A DNA stretch of 14,258 nt from NCBI GenBank assembly GCA_028280915.1, contig JANQKX010000505.1, positions 1-14,258 on the forward strand. Direction: 5' to 3'. The notes below the pieces were generated by a model that searched no databases, was not told the origin of the DNA, and saw nothing but the letters and a program-made list of their open reading frames with translations. The DNA is from Kiloniellaceae bacterium (GTDB lineage Bacteria; Pseudomonadota; Alphaproteobacteria; Kiloniellales; Kiloniellaceae). This document shows, one piece after another, positions 6,290 through 13,057 of this stretch (position 1 is its first letter; each line of letters opens with the position of its first letter). The position numbers were made by a program, and so were the translations under genes.

Positions 6290-7403
6290 GCGCCAGAACC
6301 GAGCGCAAGCGGGCGATCACCTTGTTCATTTCCGGCTCCGTGCCGATGGTGAAGCGAAGGCAGTCCGCGAAAGCCGGCGCGGACATGCGCCGCGCCAGAA
6401 TACCGCTTTCTTGCAGGGCCGCATCGGTCTCTACCGCCGACAGAGCCGCGGCGCGGAAATCGGCCAGGACAAAATTGGTCTGGCTCGGGTAGCAGGTCAC
6501 GTTCAATTGGGACAACTCGGCCACGAAACGCTCTCTTAGACGGCGGGTTTCCGAGACCACAAAGCCCCAACGATCCCGCTCACCCAAGGCGGCAATGCCC
6601 GCCAGGGTCGCCGTACCGGAGATGGGGAAAGTCGCGCCCACCTTGCGCACCACCTGGGCAATCGCCGGCGGGGCATAAAGCCACCCCAGCCGCAGGCTCG
6701 CCAGACCGAACACCTTGGAAAAAGTGCGGGTCATAACCACGTTTTGGCTGTCGTGAATGAGCGCCGCCGGATCCTCGAAGTCCGGCGCATCCGCATACTC
6801 CAGATAGGCCGAATCCAGCACCAGAAGCACGTTGGACGGCAAAGCCCGATGCAGGGCGCGCACCTCCTCCCCGCTCAGGTGAGTGCCCGTGGGATTGTCC
6901 GGATTGGCCAGCATGACCATGCGCGTGCGCGGCGACACCGCCTCCAGAATCGCTCCCACGTCGGCCCGGAAAGCCCGATCCGACGCCGCAACGGGAATGG
7001 CGTCGGCGGCATGGGCGTAGTTGGGGATTTTCTGGTAGCCGTGGCGGCTGTAGACCAGTTCATCGCCGGGCGCGAGGTAAGCCCGCGCGACCCGGGAGAG
7101 CAGGTCATCGGAGCCGTGACCGCACACAACCCAATCCGCGTTCAAATCAAACGCCCCGGCGATGGCTTGGGCCAGATCCCGCGGGCCGTTGACGCAATAG
7201 CGCTCCAAATTAGCGAGGGATCGCTGCGCCGCCGCCACGGCGCCCGGACTGGGCCCAAAGGCATTTTCGTTGGAGGAAATGTCAATGATATCCGCTGCAT
7301 CACCAACGTCTACCGCCACCATGTGCCCCTTGATCCGGGCGATACCCGGCCGGGCCTGGACCTCGGTTTCCTCCGGCCAGCTGATTTTTTCTTTAGCGGT
7401 CAT
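6285..7403 (-). CDS. PLP-dependent aminotransferase, histidinol-phosphate aminotransferase (HisC)-like
   Basis: This fold-type I aminotransferase has 372 aa, close to HisC length (about 350-370). The N-terminal SSNENAFGPSP (43-53) is the HisC-type substrate lid. GHGSDDLLSRVARAYL (95-110) holds the phosphate loop. NPDNPTG (167-173) supplies Asn170, DSAYLEY (197-203) supplies Asp197 and Tyr200, and TFSKVFGLASLRLGW (227-241) contains the Schiff-base Lys230 and Arg238. Histidine biosynthesis is unlikely, because the neighbours are a Rieske oxygenase and a split 2-oxoacid decarboxylase rather than his genes. HisC-like paralogues elsewhere transaminate aromatic amino acids, phosphonates or cysteate-type compounds. 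The inferred role is to convert an amino acid to the 2-oxoacid used by the next two gene products. The ribosome-binding site before the ATG is weak (AAGAGATGGATC). Confidence 0.9.
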   Translation of the reverse strand: MTAKEKISWPEETEVQARPGIARIKGHMVAVDVGDAADIIDISSNENAFGPSPGAVAAAQRSLANLERYCVNGPRDLAQAIAGAFDLNADWVVCGHGSDDLLSRVARAYLAPGDELVYSRHGYQKIPNYAHAADAIPVAASDRAFRADVGAILEAVSPRTRMVMLANPDNPTGTHLSGEEVRALHRALPSNVLLVLDSAYLEYADAPDFEDPAALIHDSQNVVMTRTFSKVFGLASLRLGWLYAPPAIAQVVRKVGATFPISGTATLAGIAALGERDRWGFVVSETRRLRERFVAELSQLNVTCYPSQTNFVLADFRAAALSAVETDAALQESGILARRMSAPAFADCLRFTIGTEPEMNKVIARLRSVLAQ

Positions 7404-7460
7404 GATCCATCTCTTGCTTCAACCGATTCTGTCACTGTTAGACTATGGTGGCGTGGGTTG

Positions 7461-7514
7461 CGCGCCAAGTCTTTCGCGCCAAGTCTTTCGCGCCGCGTCT
7501 TTCGCGCTAAGTCT
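7461..7514 (-). repeat. Four tandem copies of a 14-bp repeat at the Rieske gene stop codon
   Basis: Unit CGCGCCAAGTCTTT on the plus strand occurs at 7461-7474 and 7475-7488 (identical), 7489-7502 (two changes) and 7503-7514 (partial, one change). The Rieske TAG (7515-7513) falls at the edge of the last unit, so on the mRNA the array AAAGACTTGGCGCG starts at the stop codon and fills half of the 109-bp gap to the aminotransferase. There are no spacers, so this is not CRISPR. It may be slippage-derived, or a binding or mRNA-structure element. Confidence 0.9.
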
Positions 7515-8859
7515 AGGTACAGAAGCGCGCCGAGACTTCCCGTTTGATGTAGTCCGTCCGGTCTTCCCCCTCGTAGGCATCGGCGGCGAAATAGATTTCG
7601 GCCACGTCACGCTGCACCCTGTCCATCATGGCCCGGTCGTCCTGATTGTCCTTGGGAAGACGCAGGATGGTATCACCGCCATAGGTGTGATAGGGCGCCT
7701 CGGGGGTTCCCACGGGCCGTGTGACGGCCTCGTTGCGCGCGACGGCCCGGATGTCCCGGCGCAGCTTGGCCCGCAGCAGGCTGACGCCCTTGTCGGTTTG
7801 GCCCAGACACTCCCGCCTGTGGACGTTGATGGGGCCTTGGCTGGACCAGGCTTCCCAGTCCCCCGGGTTGTCGCGCATCTCGTCCCGCGAGCGGTGGGCG
7901 GTCTGGCCATAAAAGTCCACCTTTTCCCAGCCCACTTCATCGCGGTTGCCTTGGCGCAGCACCTCGTCCTTGTCGTTGAAGTGGCGCCAGCCGAATTTGC
8001 GGCTATTGGTATTGTCGATGGGCACCACCCACTTGGTGAGGCTGGTCCGGCCATAGGTCTTGGGCTCGGACAAAACCTGAAACATGCCGCCGTTCTGAGC
8101 GAAATTCGGCGTCAGGTGATCGTGAAAGCGGATCATCACCAGATCGTCCCGGCGCCGGGCATGGCTGTAAACGAAACCCTCCGCCCGTTTGTGATAGACC
8201 ACCACCGGCAGCTCGACAAAGTGTTCCAGGCCCGGAAATTGCGGCCCGTTGACCCGCCCATGCAGAAACACCGAATGATAAGGGTCCATGGAATTCTCGC
8301 TTTCCTGCAGCCAGTTACAGGGCGAGTGGATGGAATAGGGCACCAAATCGTGGTCGGGAATGTCGAAGGAATCCAGGTAGGGAAAGGGCGGTTGCTCTTC
8401 GGGCGGTCCCATATAAGCGAAGATCAGACCCTTGACCTCGTGCACGGGATAGGCGCCCTGGCAATAACGGTGGCGGATATCGCTGTCTGCCGGCTCGCCC
8501 GGCGTCTCCAGAACCGTGCCGTCCACATCGAACTTCCAACCGTGGTAGCAGCAGCGGATACCCCGCTCTTCCACCTTGCCGTATTCCAGCGAGGCGCGGC
8601 GGTGCAGACAGTGCTTGTGCAACAGGCCCAAACGCCCGGAACCGTCCCGGAACAACACCAGGTCCTCGCCCAAGATGCGCAGGGGCTCGGGGCGATGGCC
8701 AAGCCTGTCGGACATGGCAACCGGATGCCAAAAGCGCCGCAGGTACTCCCCGCCCGGCGTACCGGGCAAAACGTGGGTTAGTTCTTGATCCTCCTCCAAG
8801 GGCACGGAGATGGCATGACCATCAAAAGGCCGGCGGGCCCACCTGACTTCTTCCGACAT
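7513..8859 (-). CDS. Rieske [2Fe-2S] non-heme iron oxygenase, large subunit (phthalate dioxygenase-like)
   Basis: This 448-aa oxygenase component hydroxylates or demethylates a substrate with O2 and external electrons. The N-terminal Rieske domain shows Cys84-x-His86 and Cys103-x2-His106 (HKHCLHRRASL, then GIRCCYHGWKFD), the [2Fe-2S] ligands. The catalytic domain has NWLQESENSMDPYHSVFLH (182-200), with bridging Asp192 and iron ligands His195 and His200; the third, acidic ligand lies nearer the C-terminus. LPGTPGGEYLRRFWHPV (31-47) and LGEDLVLFRD place it among single-component-type oxygenases related to phthalate 4,5-dioxygenase and aryl-ether O-demethylases. No ferredoxin or reductase is in the window, so electrons must come from elsewhere. 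It is first gene of the minus operon, with GAGG 8 nt before the ATG. Substrate unknown; the context suggests an amino-acid-derived or aromatic compound. Confidence 0.95.
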   Translation of the reverse strand: MSEEVRWARRPFDGHAISVPLEEDQELTHVLPGTPGGEYLRRFWHPVAMSDRLGHRPEPLRILGEDLVLFRDGSGRLGLLHKHCLHRRASLEYGKVEERGIRCCYHGWKFDVDGTVLETPGEPADSDIRHRYCQGAYPVHEVKGLIFAYMGPPEEQPPFPYLDSFDIPDHDLVPYSIHSPCNWLQESENSMDPYHSVFLHGRVNGPQFPGLEHFVELPVVVYHKRAEGFVYSHARRRDDLVMIRFHDHLTPNFAQNGGMFQVLSEPKTYGRTSLTKWVVPIDNTNSRKFGWRHFNDKDEVLRQGNRDEVGWEKVDFYGQTAHRSRDEMRDNPGDWEAWSSQGPINVHRRECLGQTDKGVSLLRAKLRRDIRAVARNEAVTRPVGTPEAPYHTYGGDTILRLPKDNQDDRAMMDRVQRDVAEIYFAADAYEGEDRTDYIKREVSARFCT

Positions 8860-8930
8860 GAGTTGATCCTCACAACAATTGAGTTACGCTGGTCCGGCGG
8901 CCAAAGGGCGCCCGGCAACAAAGCGAAAGG

Positions 8931-8959
8931 CATTTGCAATTGAAACAATAGCGCAAATG
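8931..8959. promoter_or_regulatory. Inverted repeat CATTTGC-N15-GCAAATG
   Basis: Perfect 7-bp arms at 8931-8937 and 8953-8959 lie just downstream of the candidate Rieske -10. It is a possible repressor or secondary regulator site, sharing the TTGCAA/TTGC core with the repeat at 8989-9004. Confidence 0.4.
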
Positions 8960-8988
8960 ATCCATAATGTTAAATAATTTACAAACAG

Positions 8989-9004
8989 ATTGCTATGTTG
9001 CAAT
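8989..9004. promoter_or_regulatory. LysR-box-like inverted repeat ATTGC-N6-GCAAT
   Basis: Perfect 5-bp arms contain a T-N11-A (T8990, A9002), the classical LysR-type recognition pattern, and overlap the candidate -35 of the Rieske operon. It is a plausible target of the LysR protein encoded at 4159-5106. No identical site was seen in that regulator's own promoter, so the link is tentative. Confidence 0.45.
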
Positions 9005-9076
9005 GTTATGGACAAAAATCCAGGCCTTTGTCAGAACAGCCTTGGGGAAAACAACAGCTTGGGGGAGAACGACACC

Positions 9077-9724
9077 ATGACACAAATCCAAACCACCGAA
9101 CGCCCGCGCGTCGCCGTCAATCCGGGCGAGGTGGCCTGGGCCGGCGACAACCCGGGCATCTACCTCAAGGAAAAGCCCGACGGGGACTGGACAAGCCTGG
9201 CGGTCTATTTTCGCGTTACCCTGTCGCCCCATGGCCGGGGCCACGCCATGGTGGTTCTGGGCGAGCCGGACCGGGCGGCGGGCTACCCCGAAGCGGACAA
9301 CCTGTGCATCACCGATAACCCTGAATTGTTCGCCTACTTGAAGGACGACTTTTTGTCCCACTTTCCCACCTTTCAGAATCGGGCGGGGCTGGCGGCCGCG
9401 CCCGTGCTGGCCATGACCCATCGGGAATCGAAGGGCGACTTTTCCGAAGGGTATCACGAAATCATGCACGGCGGCGGCGCGCGGCTGGTCATGACCTGGC
9501 GGGACATCGGCAATCCTTTCGCGGTGGAAGTGGGCCCCGACCTCTGCGCCACCAAACGCCACGACATGTACAGCCTGTTTCTCGAGGCCCGTGGCGCCGG
9601 CATCACCGTGGACGACCGCCCCCTGCCCGGCCAGGTATTCGACCGGCCGTTTTTCGGCAGCCAAATCAGCACCGCCTTTCTGGCCTTTTCGGAAACCTGG
9701 GTAACCCCCAAAGAGCCGGCCTGA
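9077..9724 (+). CDS. Protein of unrecognised family, first of two tandem paralogues
   Basis: This is a 215-aa soluble-looking protein with no signal peptide, membrane segment or metal-binding Cys cluster that I can identify. It is clearly homologous to the next gene, about one residue in three identical by eye along the full length. Shared blocks are NPGxVxWxGxNPGIxLKExPDG near the N-terminus, FRxxxSPxGxG, DNPxL, and a C-terminal MYxLxxExRxAxIxxxxRxLPG followed by TAFLxFSETWxxP. The alternating hydrophobic pattern suggests a beta-rich fold. The start MTQIQTTERPR at 9077 is preferred over an in-frame ATG at 8990 because GGGGGAG precedes it and the upstream extension would lie in the promoter. 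It is first gene of the plus operon, divergent from the Rieske oxygenase. Function unknown; an accessory or substrate-binding role for the pathway is only a guess. Confidence 0.85.
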   Translation: MTQIQTTERPRVAVNPGEVAWAGDNPGIYLKEKPDGDWTSLAVYFRVTLSPHGRGHAMVVLGEPDRAAGYPEADNLCITDNPELFAYLKDDFLSHFPTFQNRAGLAAAPVLAMTHRESKGDFSEGYHEIMHGGGARLVMTWRDIGNPFAVEVGPDLCATKRHDMYSLFLEARGAGITVDDRPLPGQVFDRPFFGSQISTAFLAFSETWVTPKEPA

Positions 9725-9749
9725 ACAGCACAGCGATAGGAGCAAGCAC

Positions 9750-10379
9750 ATGCCCATTTCCCCCGCCATCAATCCGGGGCAAGTCGACTGGAGCGGCGAA
9801 AACCCCGGCATCCTTCTCAAGGAAGATCCGGACGGCCCCTTCACCGCCATGGCCCTGTTTTTCCGCATCAGCTATTCGCCTGTCGGGCCGGGGCAAGCCC
9901 TGCTGCTTTATGAGGATCCCCAATCCCCCGCGGGTCTGCCCCATGTCCACAATGCCCTTTACAGCGACAATCCCGCCCTGGCCGATCATCTGCGCGAGAC
10001 CTTTATCGCCAAGCTGGCCGCCTTTGCCCAGGCGCCGGCCTTTGCCAAGCTGCAGACCCATGGCATCGACCGGGTCATCACCGAGGGGGATTCCCGCTCC
10101 AGCTATGCGGAAACCATCATCGCCGGGGACAGCCAAATCAAACTCCTGTGGGAAGACCTGGGCGCCCCGGTGGCCTTGGAACTGCCGCCCAGCTTGACCG
10201 GTCCGAAGGATCGGGAGATGTACACCCTGCTGGTGGAATCGCGGCAGGCCTCTATCCAGATCAACGGTCGAAGCCTGCCGGGCCGCCCGGCGCCCCGGGT
10301 ACAAGCCGGGATCGAAACCACCACGGCGTTTTTGTACTTCTCCGAGACCTGGATCTATCCGCAAAATACGGGGACATGA
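9750..10379 (+). CDS. Protein of unrecognised family, second of two tandem paralogues
   Basis: This 209-aa protein is a paralogue of the preceding gene product and starts almost directly with the shared block (INPGQVDWSGENPGILLKED). It keeps the central GDSxxxYxExIxxG/LxWxDxGxP region and the C-terminal REMYTLLVESRQASIQINGR, LPG and FLYFSETWIYP blocks. There are no predicted membrane segments and no recognisable catalytic motif. The ribosome-binding site ATAGGAGCAAGCAC precedes the ATG, and the intergenic gap is 25 bp, so the pair is co-transcribed and probably co-expressed as a hetero-oligomer or as two specialised copies of one function. The invariant acidic and aromatic residues (Glu, Tyr, Trp) in the shared motifs are the best candidates for functional sites. 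Not related, as far as I can see, to Rieske beta subunits (which are NTF2-fold and about 170-190 aa with different motifs). Confidence 0.85.
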   Translation: MPISPAINPGQVDWSGENPGILLKEDPDGPFTAMALFFRISYSPVGPGQALLLYEDPQSPAGLPHVHNALYSDNPALADHLRETFIAKLAAFAQAPAFAKLQTHGIDRVITEGDSRSSYAETIIAGDSQIKLLWEDLGAPVALELPPSLTGPKDREMYTLLVESRQASIQINGRSLPGRPAPRVQAGIETTTAFLYFSETWIYPQNTGT

Positions 10380-10446
10380 TTTTTCGTTCGTTATAGAGCC
10401 CCAGTCCACTTGATCGTAGGATCAGTATCACAACGAGGAGGGGCGC

Positions 10447-11652
10447 ATGCCCGCATTTGAATTGGCGCCCGCGGATGGGCAAGCCCTGGACCGCATCTTG
10501 GCGGTGCGGCCCCGGTGGCACAGCATGGCACGGGCCAAGGACGCGATCGGGCTGGACCCTGCCACCCTGCTTCATGCCGGCCCGCCCTTTGCCTCGGTCG
10601 GGGACATCTGCCGCCCGATCATGACCTCGGCCTGTCTGGCCGCTGTTTTCGAGGGTTTGGCCGGGGACCCGGATCAAGCCGAAGCGGCCATCATGGCCGG
10701 TGAGATCACCTTGCGGCCCGCCCAGGACCGGGGCGTGGTAATGCCCTTGGCCGCCGTGCTGTCCGCCTCCATGTGGCTGCAGGTGGTCCGGGATGGCGGG
10801 AACCCCCAGCACCTGACCTATGCGCCGCTGAACGGCGGCAACGGCCCGGCCCCACGCCTGGGCTTGCGCAGCGACGATGCCCTGGTTCACCTGCGCTGGG
10901 TCAACGGCCCTTTCCAGGAGAGCCTGGCGCAGGCCTTTGCGAAATGCGGGGGCGAGGCCGGACTGGATCTGATCGAGCTGGCCGCCAAGGGACTGGCGCA
11001 AGGAGACGACGGCCATGGCCGCACGGGGGCCGCGACGGCGGCGCTGGTGGCGGCTTTGTCCGACGGCCTGCCGAAAGGATCGGACGCCCGCCGCTTTCTC
11101 GAGCAAGGCCCGAGCTTTTTCCTCAATCTGTGGATGGCCGCCTGTAAAAACATCCTGGCCGCCGCCGAGGGCCAGGCAGGCAGCAGCCTGATCACGGCCG
11201 CCGGCGGCAATGGAGTGACCACGGGGATTCAAGTGGCCGGACAGCCCAAGCGCTGGTTCACCGCGCCGGCCGATCCGCCCCATGGAGACCTGGGCGGCTT
11301 GGGGCCGGAGCGGGCCCTCGGGGCCATCGGCGACAGCGCCATCGTGGACATGGCCGGCTTCGGCGCCATGGCCCTCTCTTACGCCCCGGCCCAGCAAGAG
11401 GCCCTCGGCGCCTTTGCCCCCGCCGACGCCCAAGAGCTGCCGGGCCGCCTGTTCCCGCGGCCCCATCCGGGATTCGGCGACTTGGGCCTGCTGATGGGGC
11501 TCTGCGCGGCCCGGGTGGTTGAGGCCGGGCGCGCACCCATCGTCAGCCTGGGCATCCTGGACCGCACCGGCGCGGCCGGCCGCCTGGGAGGCGGCATTTT
11601 CACCTGTCCCCTGGCCGTTTTTGAAGAGGCAGCGGCCGCCGCCGGCGCTTAA
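10447..11652 (+). CDS. DUF1116 (YlbE/AllG-like) family protein
   Basis: This 401-aa protein matches the DUF1116 family as I know it. The recognisable blocks are HAGPPF and the MTSACLAAVFEGLA helix near 43-72, GEITLRPAQDRGVVMPLAAV, LNGGNGPAPRLGL, LRWVNG, a GDDGHGRTGAATAAL block where relatives have GDE(C/S)HNRN, FFLNLWMAACKNILAAA, GSSLITAAGGNGVTTGI, WFTAPA and GAIGDSAIVDMAGFGAMALS. In E. coli the relative YlbE (AllG) is one of three subunits, with FdrA (AllF) and YlbF (AllH), of an oxamate carbamoyltransferase of allantoin breakdown. Neither partner is in this window, so carbamoyl transfer is not established here. The start has a strong GAGGAGG ribosome-binding site. Probable role: a ligase- or transferase-like step, or an uncharacterised reaction, in the pathway of the surrounding operon. 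Family assignment good, function open. Confidence 0.85.
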   Translation: MPAFELAPADGQALDRILAVRPRWHSMARAKDAIGLDPATLLHAGPPFASVGDICRPIMTSACLAAVFEGLAGDPDQAEAAIMAGEITLRPAQDRGVVMPLAAVLSASMWLQVVRDGGNPQHLTYAPLNGGNGPAPRLGLRSDDALVHLRWVNGPFQESLAQAFAKCGGEAGLDLIELAAKGLAQGDDGHGRTGAATAALVAALSDGLPKGSDARRFLEQGPSFFLNLWMAACKNILAAAEGQAGSSLITAAGGNGVTTGIQVAGQPKRWFTAPADPPHGDLGGLGPERALGAIGDSAIVDMAGFGAMALSYAPAQQEALGAFAPADAQELPGRLFPRPHPGFGDLGLLMGLCAARVVEAGRAPIVSLGILDRTGAAGRLGGGIFTCPLAVFEEAAAAAGA

Positions 11653-11673
11653 GACAGCCCAAAGGTCCCTGCC

Positions 11674-11688
11674 CACACGTTCCGTGTG
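11674..11688. other. Perfect short hairpin CACACG-TTC-CGTGTG
   Basis: Six-bp arms with a 3-nt loop lie 22 bp after the DUF1116 stop. No T-run follows in either direction, so it is not a standard terminator. It could be a small mRNA structure or protein site in the 163-bp gap before the SDR gene. Confidence 0.4.
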
Positions 11689-11756
11689 ACCCGTCCCTAT
11701 TGCTTGGCGGCGCGGGACCGCCTTGATCCGCCTTCCTGGATCGGATATTGAGCGAC

Positions 11757-11780
11757 GGGGCTGCGGGAACCCGCGTCCCC
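11757..11780 (+). other. GC-rich dyad upstream of the SDR gene
   Basis: GGGG-ct-GCGGG-aa-CCCGC-gt-CCCC forms a 24-bp symmetrical element 35 bp before the SDR start codon. It would fold into a stable hairpin in the leader and might modulate read-through or translation. With no T-run it is not a typical terminator. Confidence 0.35.
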
Positions 11781-11815
11781 CGCCATCGACCTGACGCAGA
11801 GTAGGAAAACATCAC

Positions 11816-12583
11816 GTGCAAGATTTATTGGGCAAAGCCGCCATCGTGACCGGTGCCAGCCGGGGTATCGGCGCCGCGACCGCCAAGGAACTGGCCGGAC
11901 ATGGCGTCTCCGTAATCCTAGCGGCGCGGGATAAAGCCGCCATCGCCAGCCTGACCAAGGAAATAAGGGACACAGGCGGCACGGCGGACTATCTTGCCTG
12001 CGACGTGAGCCGCTACGACGACGTGGCGGCCGTGGTGACCCATTGCATGGAAGCTTTCGGGCGCCTGGACATCCTGGTCAACAACGCGGGTGTGATCGAT
12101 CCCATCGCCCGGCTGACCGAGTCCGATCCCCAGGAATGGAGCAAGGTGGTCGACATCAACTTGAAGGGCGTCTACTACGGTCTGCGCGCCGCCCTCCCCA
12201 TCATGGAGGCCCAGGGCGCCGGGGTGGTGATCAACATCAGCTCGGGCGCCGCCAGCTCCGCGCTGGAGGGATGGAGCCACTATTGCGCCACCAAGGCCGG
12301 TGTCCTCTCCCTGACCCGCTGCGCCCATGAGGAAATGCGCGACAAAGGCATCCGGGTGGTGGGCTTGAGCCCGGGCACCGTGGCCACGGACATGCAGGTG
12401 GCCATCAAGGATTCGGGGCTAAACCCGGTCAGCCAGCTCGACCCCAAGGTGCACATTCCCGCCGACTGGCCGGCCCGGGCCGTGGCTTGGCTGTGCACCA
12501 CCGCCGCGGATCACCTCTCCGGGGAGGATTTCTCCCTGCGCCCGGAAGAATCCCGGCGACTGGTAGGGCTCTTGTCGGACTAA
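11816..12583 (+). CDS. Short-chain dehydrogenase/reductase (SDR, classical type)
   Basis: This 255-aa NAD(P)-dependent oxidoreductase interconverts an alcohol and a ketone or aldehyde. The Rossmann nucleotide motif TGASRGIGAAT lies at 12-22; AARD at 36-39 follows the second strand and its Arg hints at NADP preference. NNAG is at 89-92, Asn115 is in DINLKG, and Ser143, Tyr156 and Lys160 form the catalytic set (NISSGAAS; YCATK). LSPGTVATDM is the usual post-catalytic loop. The C-terminal part is slightly unusual (DWPARAVAWLCTTAADHLSG, FSLRPEESRR) and resembles SDRs that keep a conserved DFSLR-type tail. The start is a GTG at 11816 with AGGA 9 nt upstream. It is last in the plus-strand operon, 163 bp after DUF1116, so it may also have its own promoter. 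Its substrate is probably a pathway intermediate. Confidence 0.93.
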   Translation: MQDLLGKAAIVTGASRGIGAATAKELAGHGVSVILAARDKAAIASLTKEIRDTGGTADYLACDVSRYDDVAAVVTHCMEAFGRLDILVNNAGVIDPIARLTESDPQEWSKVVDINLKGVYYGLRAALPIMEAQGAGVVINISSGAASSALEGWSHYCATKAGVLSLTRCAHEEMRDKGIRVVGLSPGTVATDMQVAIKDSGLNPVSQLDPKVHIPADWPARAVAWLCTTAADHLSGEDFSLRPEESRRLVGLLSD

Positions 12584-12595
12584 TCCCGATGATCT

Positions 12596-13057
12596 TCAAA
12601 GTGGCGCGGCAACACGCGCTATTTCGGCGGCAATTTGTGTATAGCGCTGCTCGTCAAGCGGCGCCGGTTTTTTGCTGATGCGCAGATTGCCGTAACCGTA
12701 TGGCGGATACATTTCATAGATTGCGGATAGTTCCCTGAACGCCCCGGCCCGGAGCTTAAGTTCAATCGTTCCTGATGGCGTCGCATTCCTGAATGAATCG
12801 CCGCCCTTTAACAATCCCACGGTCATCAGCGCTGCATGATACGGAATGGCCGCGCTTTCAGGCCAGTTGTCACGGGTTTGATCCAGAAGATCTTCGCCGA
12901 TGCTGGCGAGCTGCGCCATGAACTTTCTCGATGAGGCGATAATCAGCACCTCTTCATCGCGCACATCAAACTGAAAATCGGGCAGCACGCCTTCGTGCAG
13001 GCCTTCCAGCCAGCCTTGGCGCACGGCACGAAAGAGCATTTTGATTTGTGCGCGCAT
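12596..13057 (-). CDS. Hypothetical protein, 153 aa, low-GC for the region
   Basis: I do not recognise this protein. It starts MRAQIKMLFRAVRQGWLEGL; an internal ATG at 13039 is an alternative start, and neither has a convincing ribosome-binding site. The sequence looks like a real globular protein: no low complexity, mixed amphipathic helices, charged stretches (FDVRDEEV, DLLDQTRDNWPE), an EMYPPYGYGNLRISKKP segment near 117-133, and a helical C-terminus. There is no signal peptide and no membrane helix. Base composition is visibly more AT-rich than the neighbouring operons, as is its upstream gap. It converges on the SDR gene with 12 bp between the stops. Possible explanations are a recently acquired small gene or part of a mobile remnant; its link to the pathway is doubtful. 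Confidence that it is coding is moderate. Confidence 0.6.
   Translation of the reverse strand: MRAQIKMLFRAVRQGWLEGLHEGVLPDFQFDVRDEEVLIIASSRKFMAQLASIGEDLLDQTRDNWPESAAIPYHAALMTVGLLKGGDSFRNATPSGTIELKLRAGAFRELSAIYEMYPPYGYGNLRISKKPAPLDEQRYTQIAAEIARVAAPL

Larger units (their letters stand above)
8860..9076. promoter_or_regulatory. Divergent promoter region between Rieske operon and paralogue/DUF1116 operon
   Basis: This 217-bp gap is AT-rich in the middle (8930-9015). Minus-strand candidate promoter: TTGCAA (9003-8998), 16-bp spacer, TAAATT (8981-8976), reading toward the Rieske gene. On the plus strand TTTACA at 8978-8983 could serve as a -35 but has no good -10. Inverted repeats occur at 8931-8959 and 8989-9004. 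Divergent operons sharing one regulated region suggest co-regulation of the two halves of the pathway. Confidence 0.5.

Noticed and set aside
6285..7403. Histidine biosynthesis gene hisC
   Set aside because: Family match is real, but no his genes are adjacent and the context is catabolic, so the symbol was not assigned.
7461..7514. CRISPR-like repeat
   Set aside because: The 14-bp units are directly contiguous with no spacers, and no cas genes are present.
7270..8781. 503-codon plus-strand open frame opposite the Rieske gene
   Set aside because: It lies antisense to a clear Rieske oxygenase with all iron ligands. The long frame is a by-product of GC-rich codon bias and its translation shows no family motif.
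10261..11676. 471-codon minus-strand open frame opposite DUF1116
   Set aside because: The plus-strand frame carries recognisable DUF1116 blocks and a strong ribosome-binding site. The antisense translation is Gly/Arg/Gln-rich without domains.
11674..11688. Rho-independent terminator after DUF1116
   Set aside because: A perfect hairpin, but no T-run follows on either strand.
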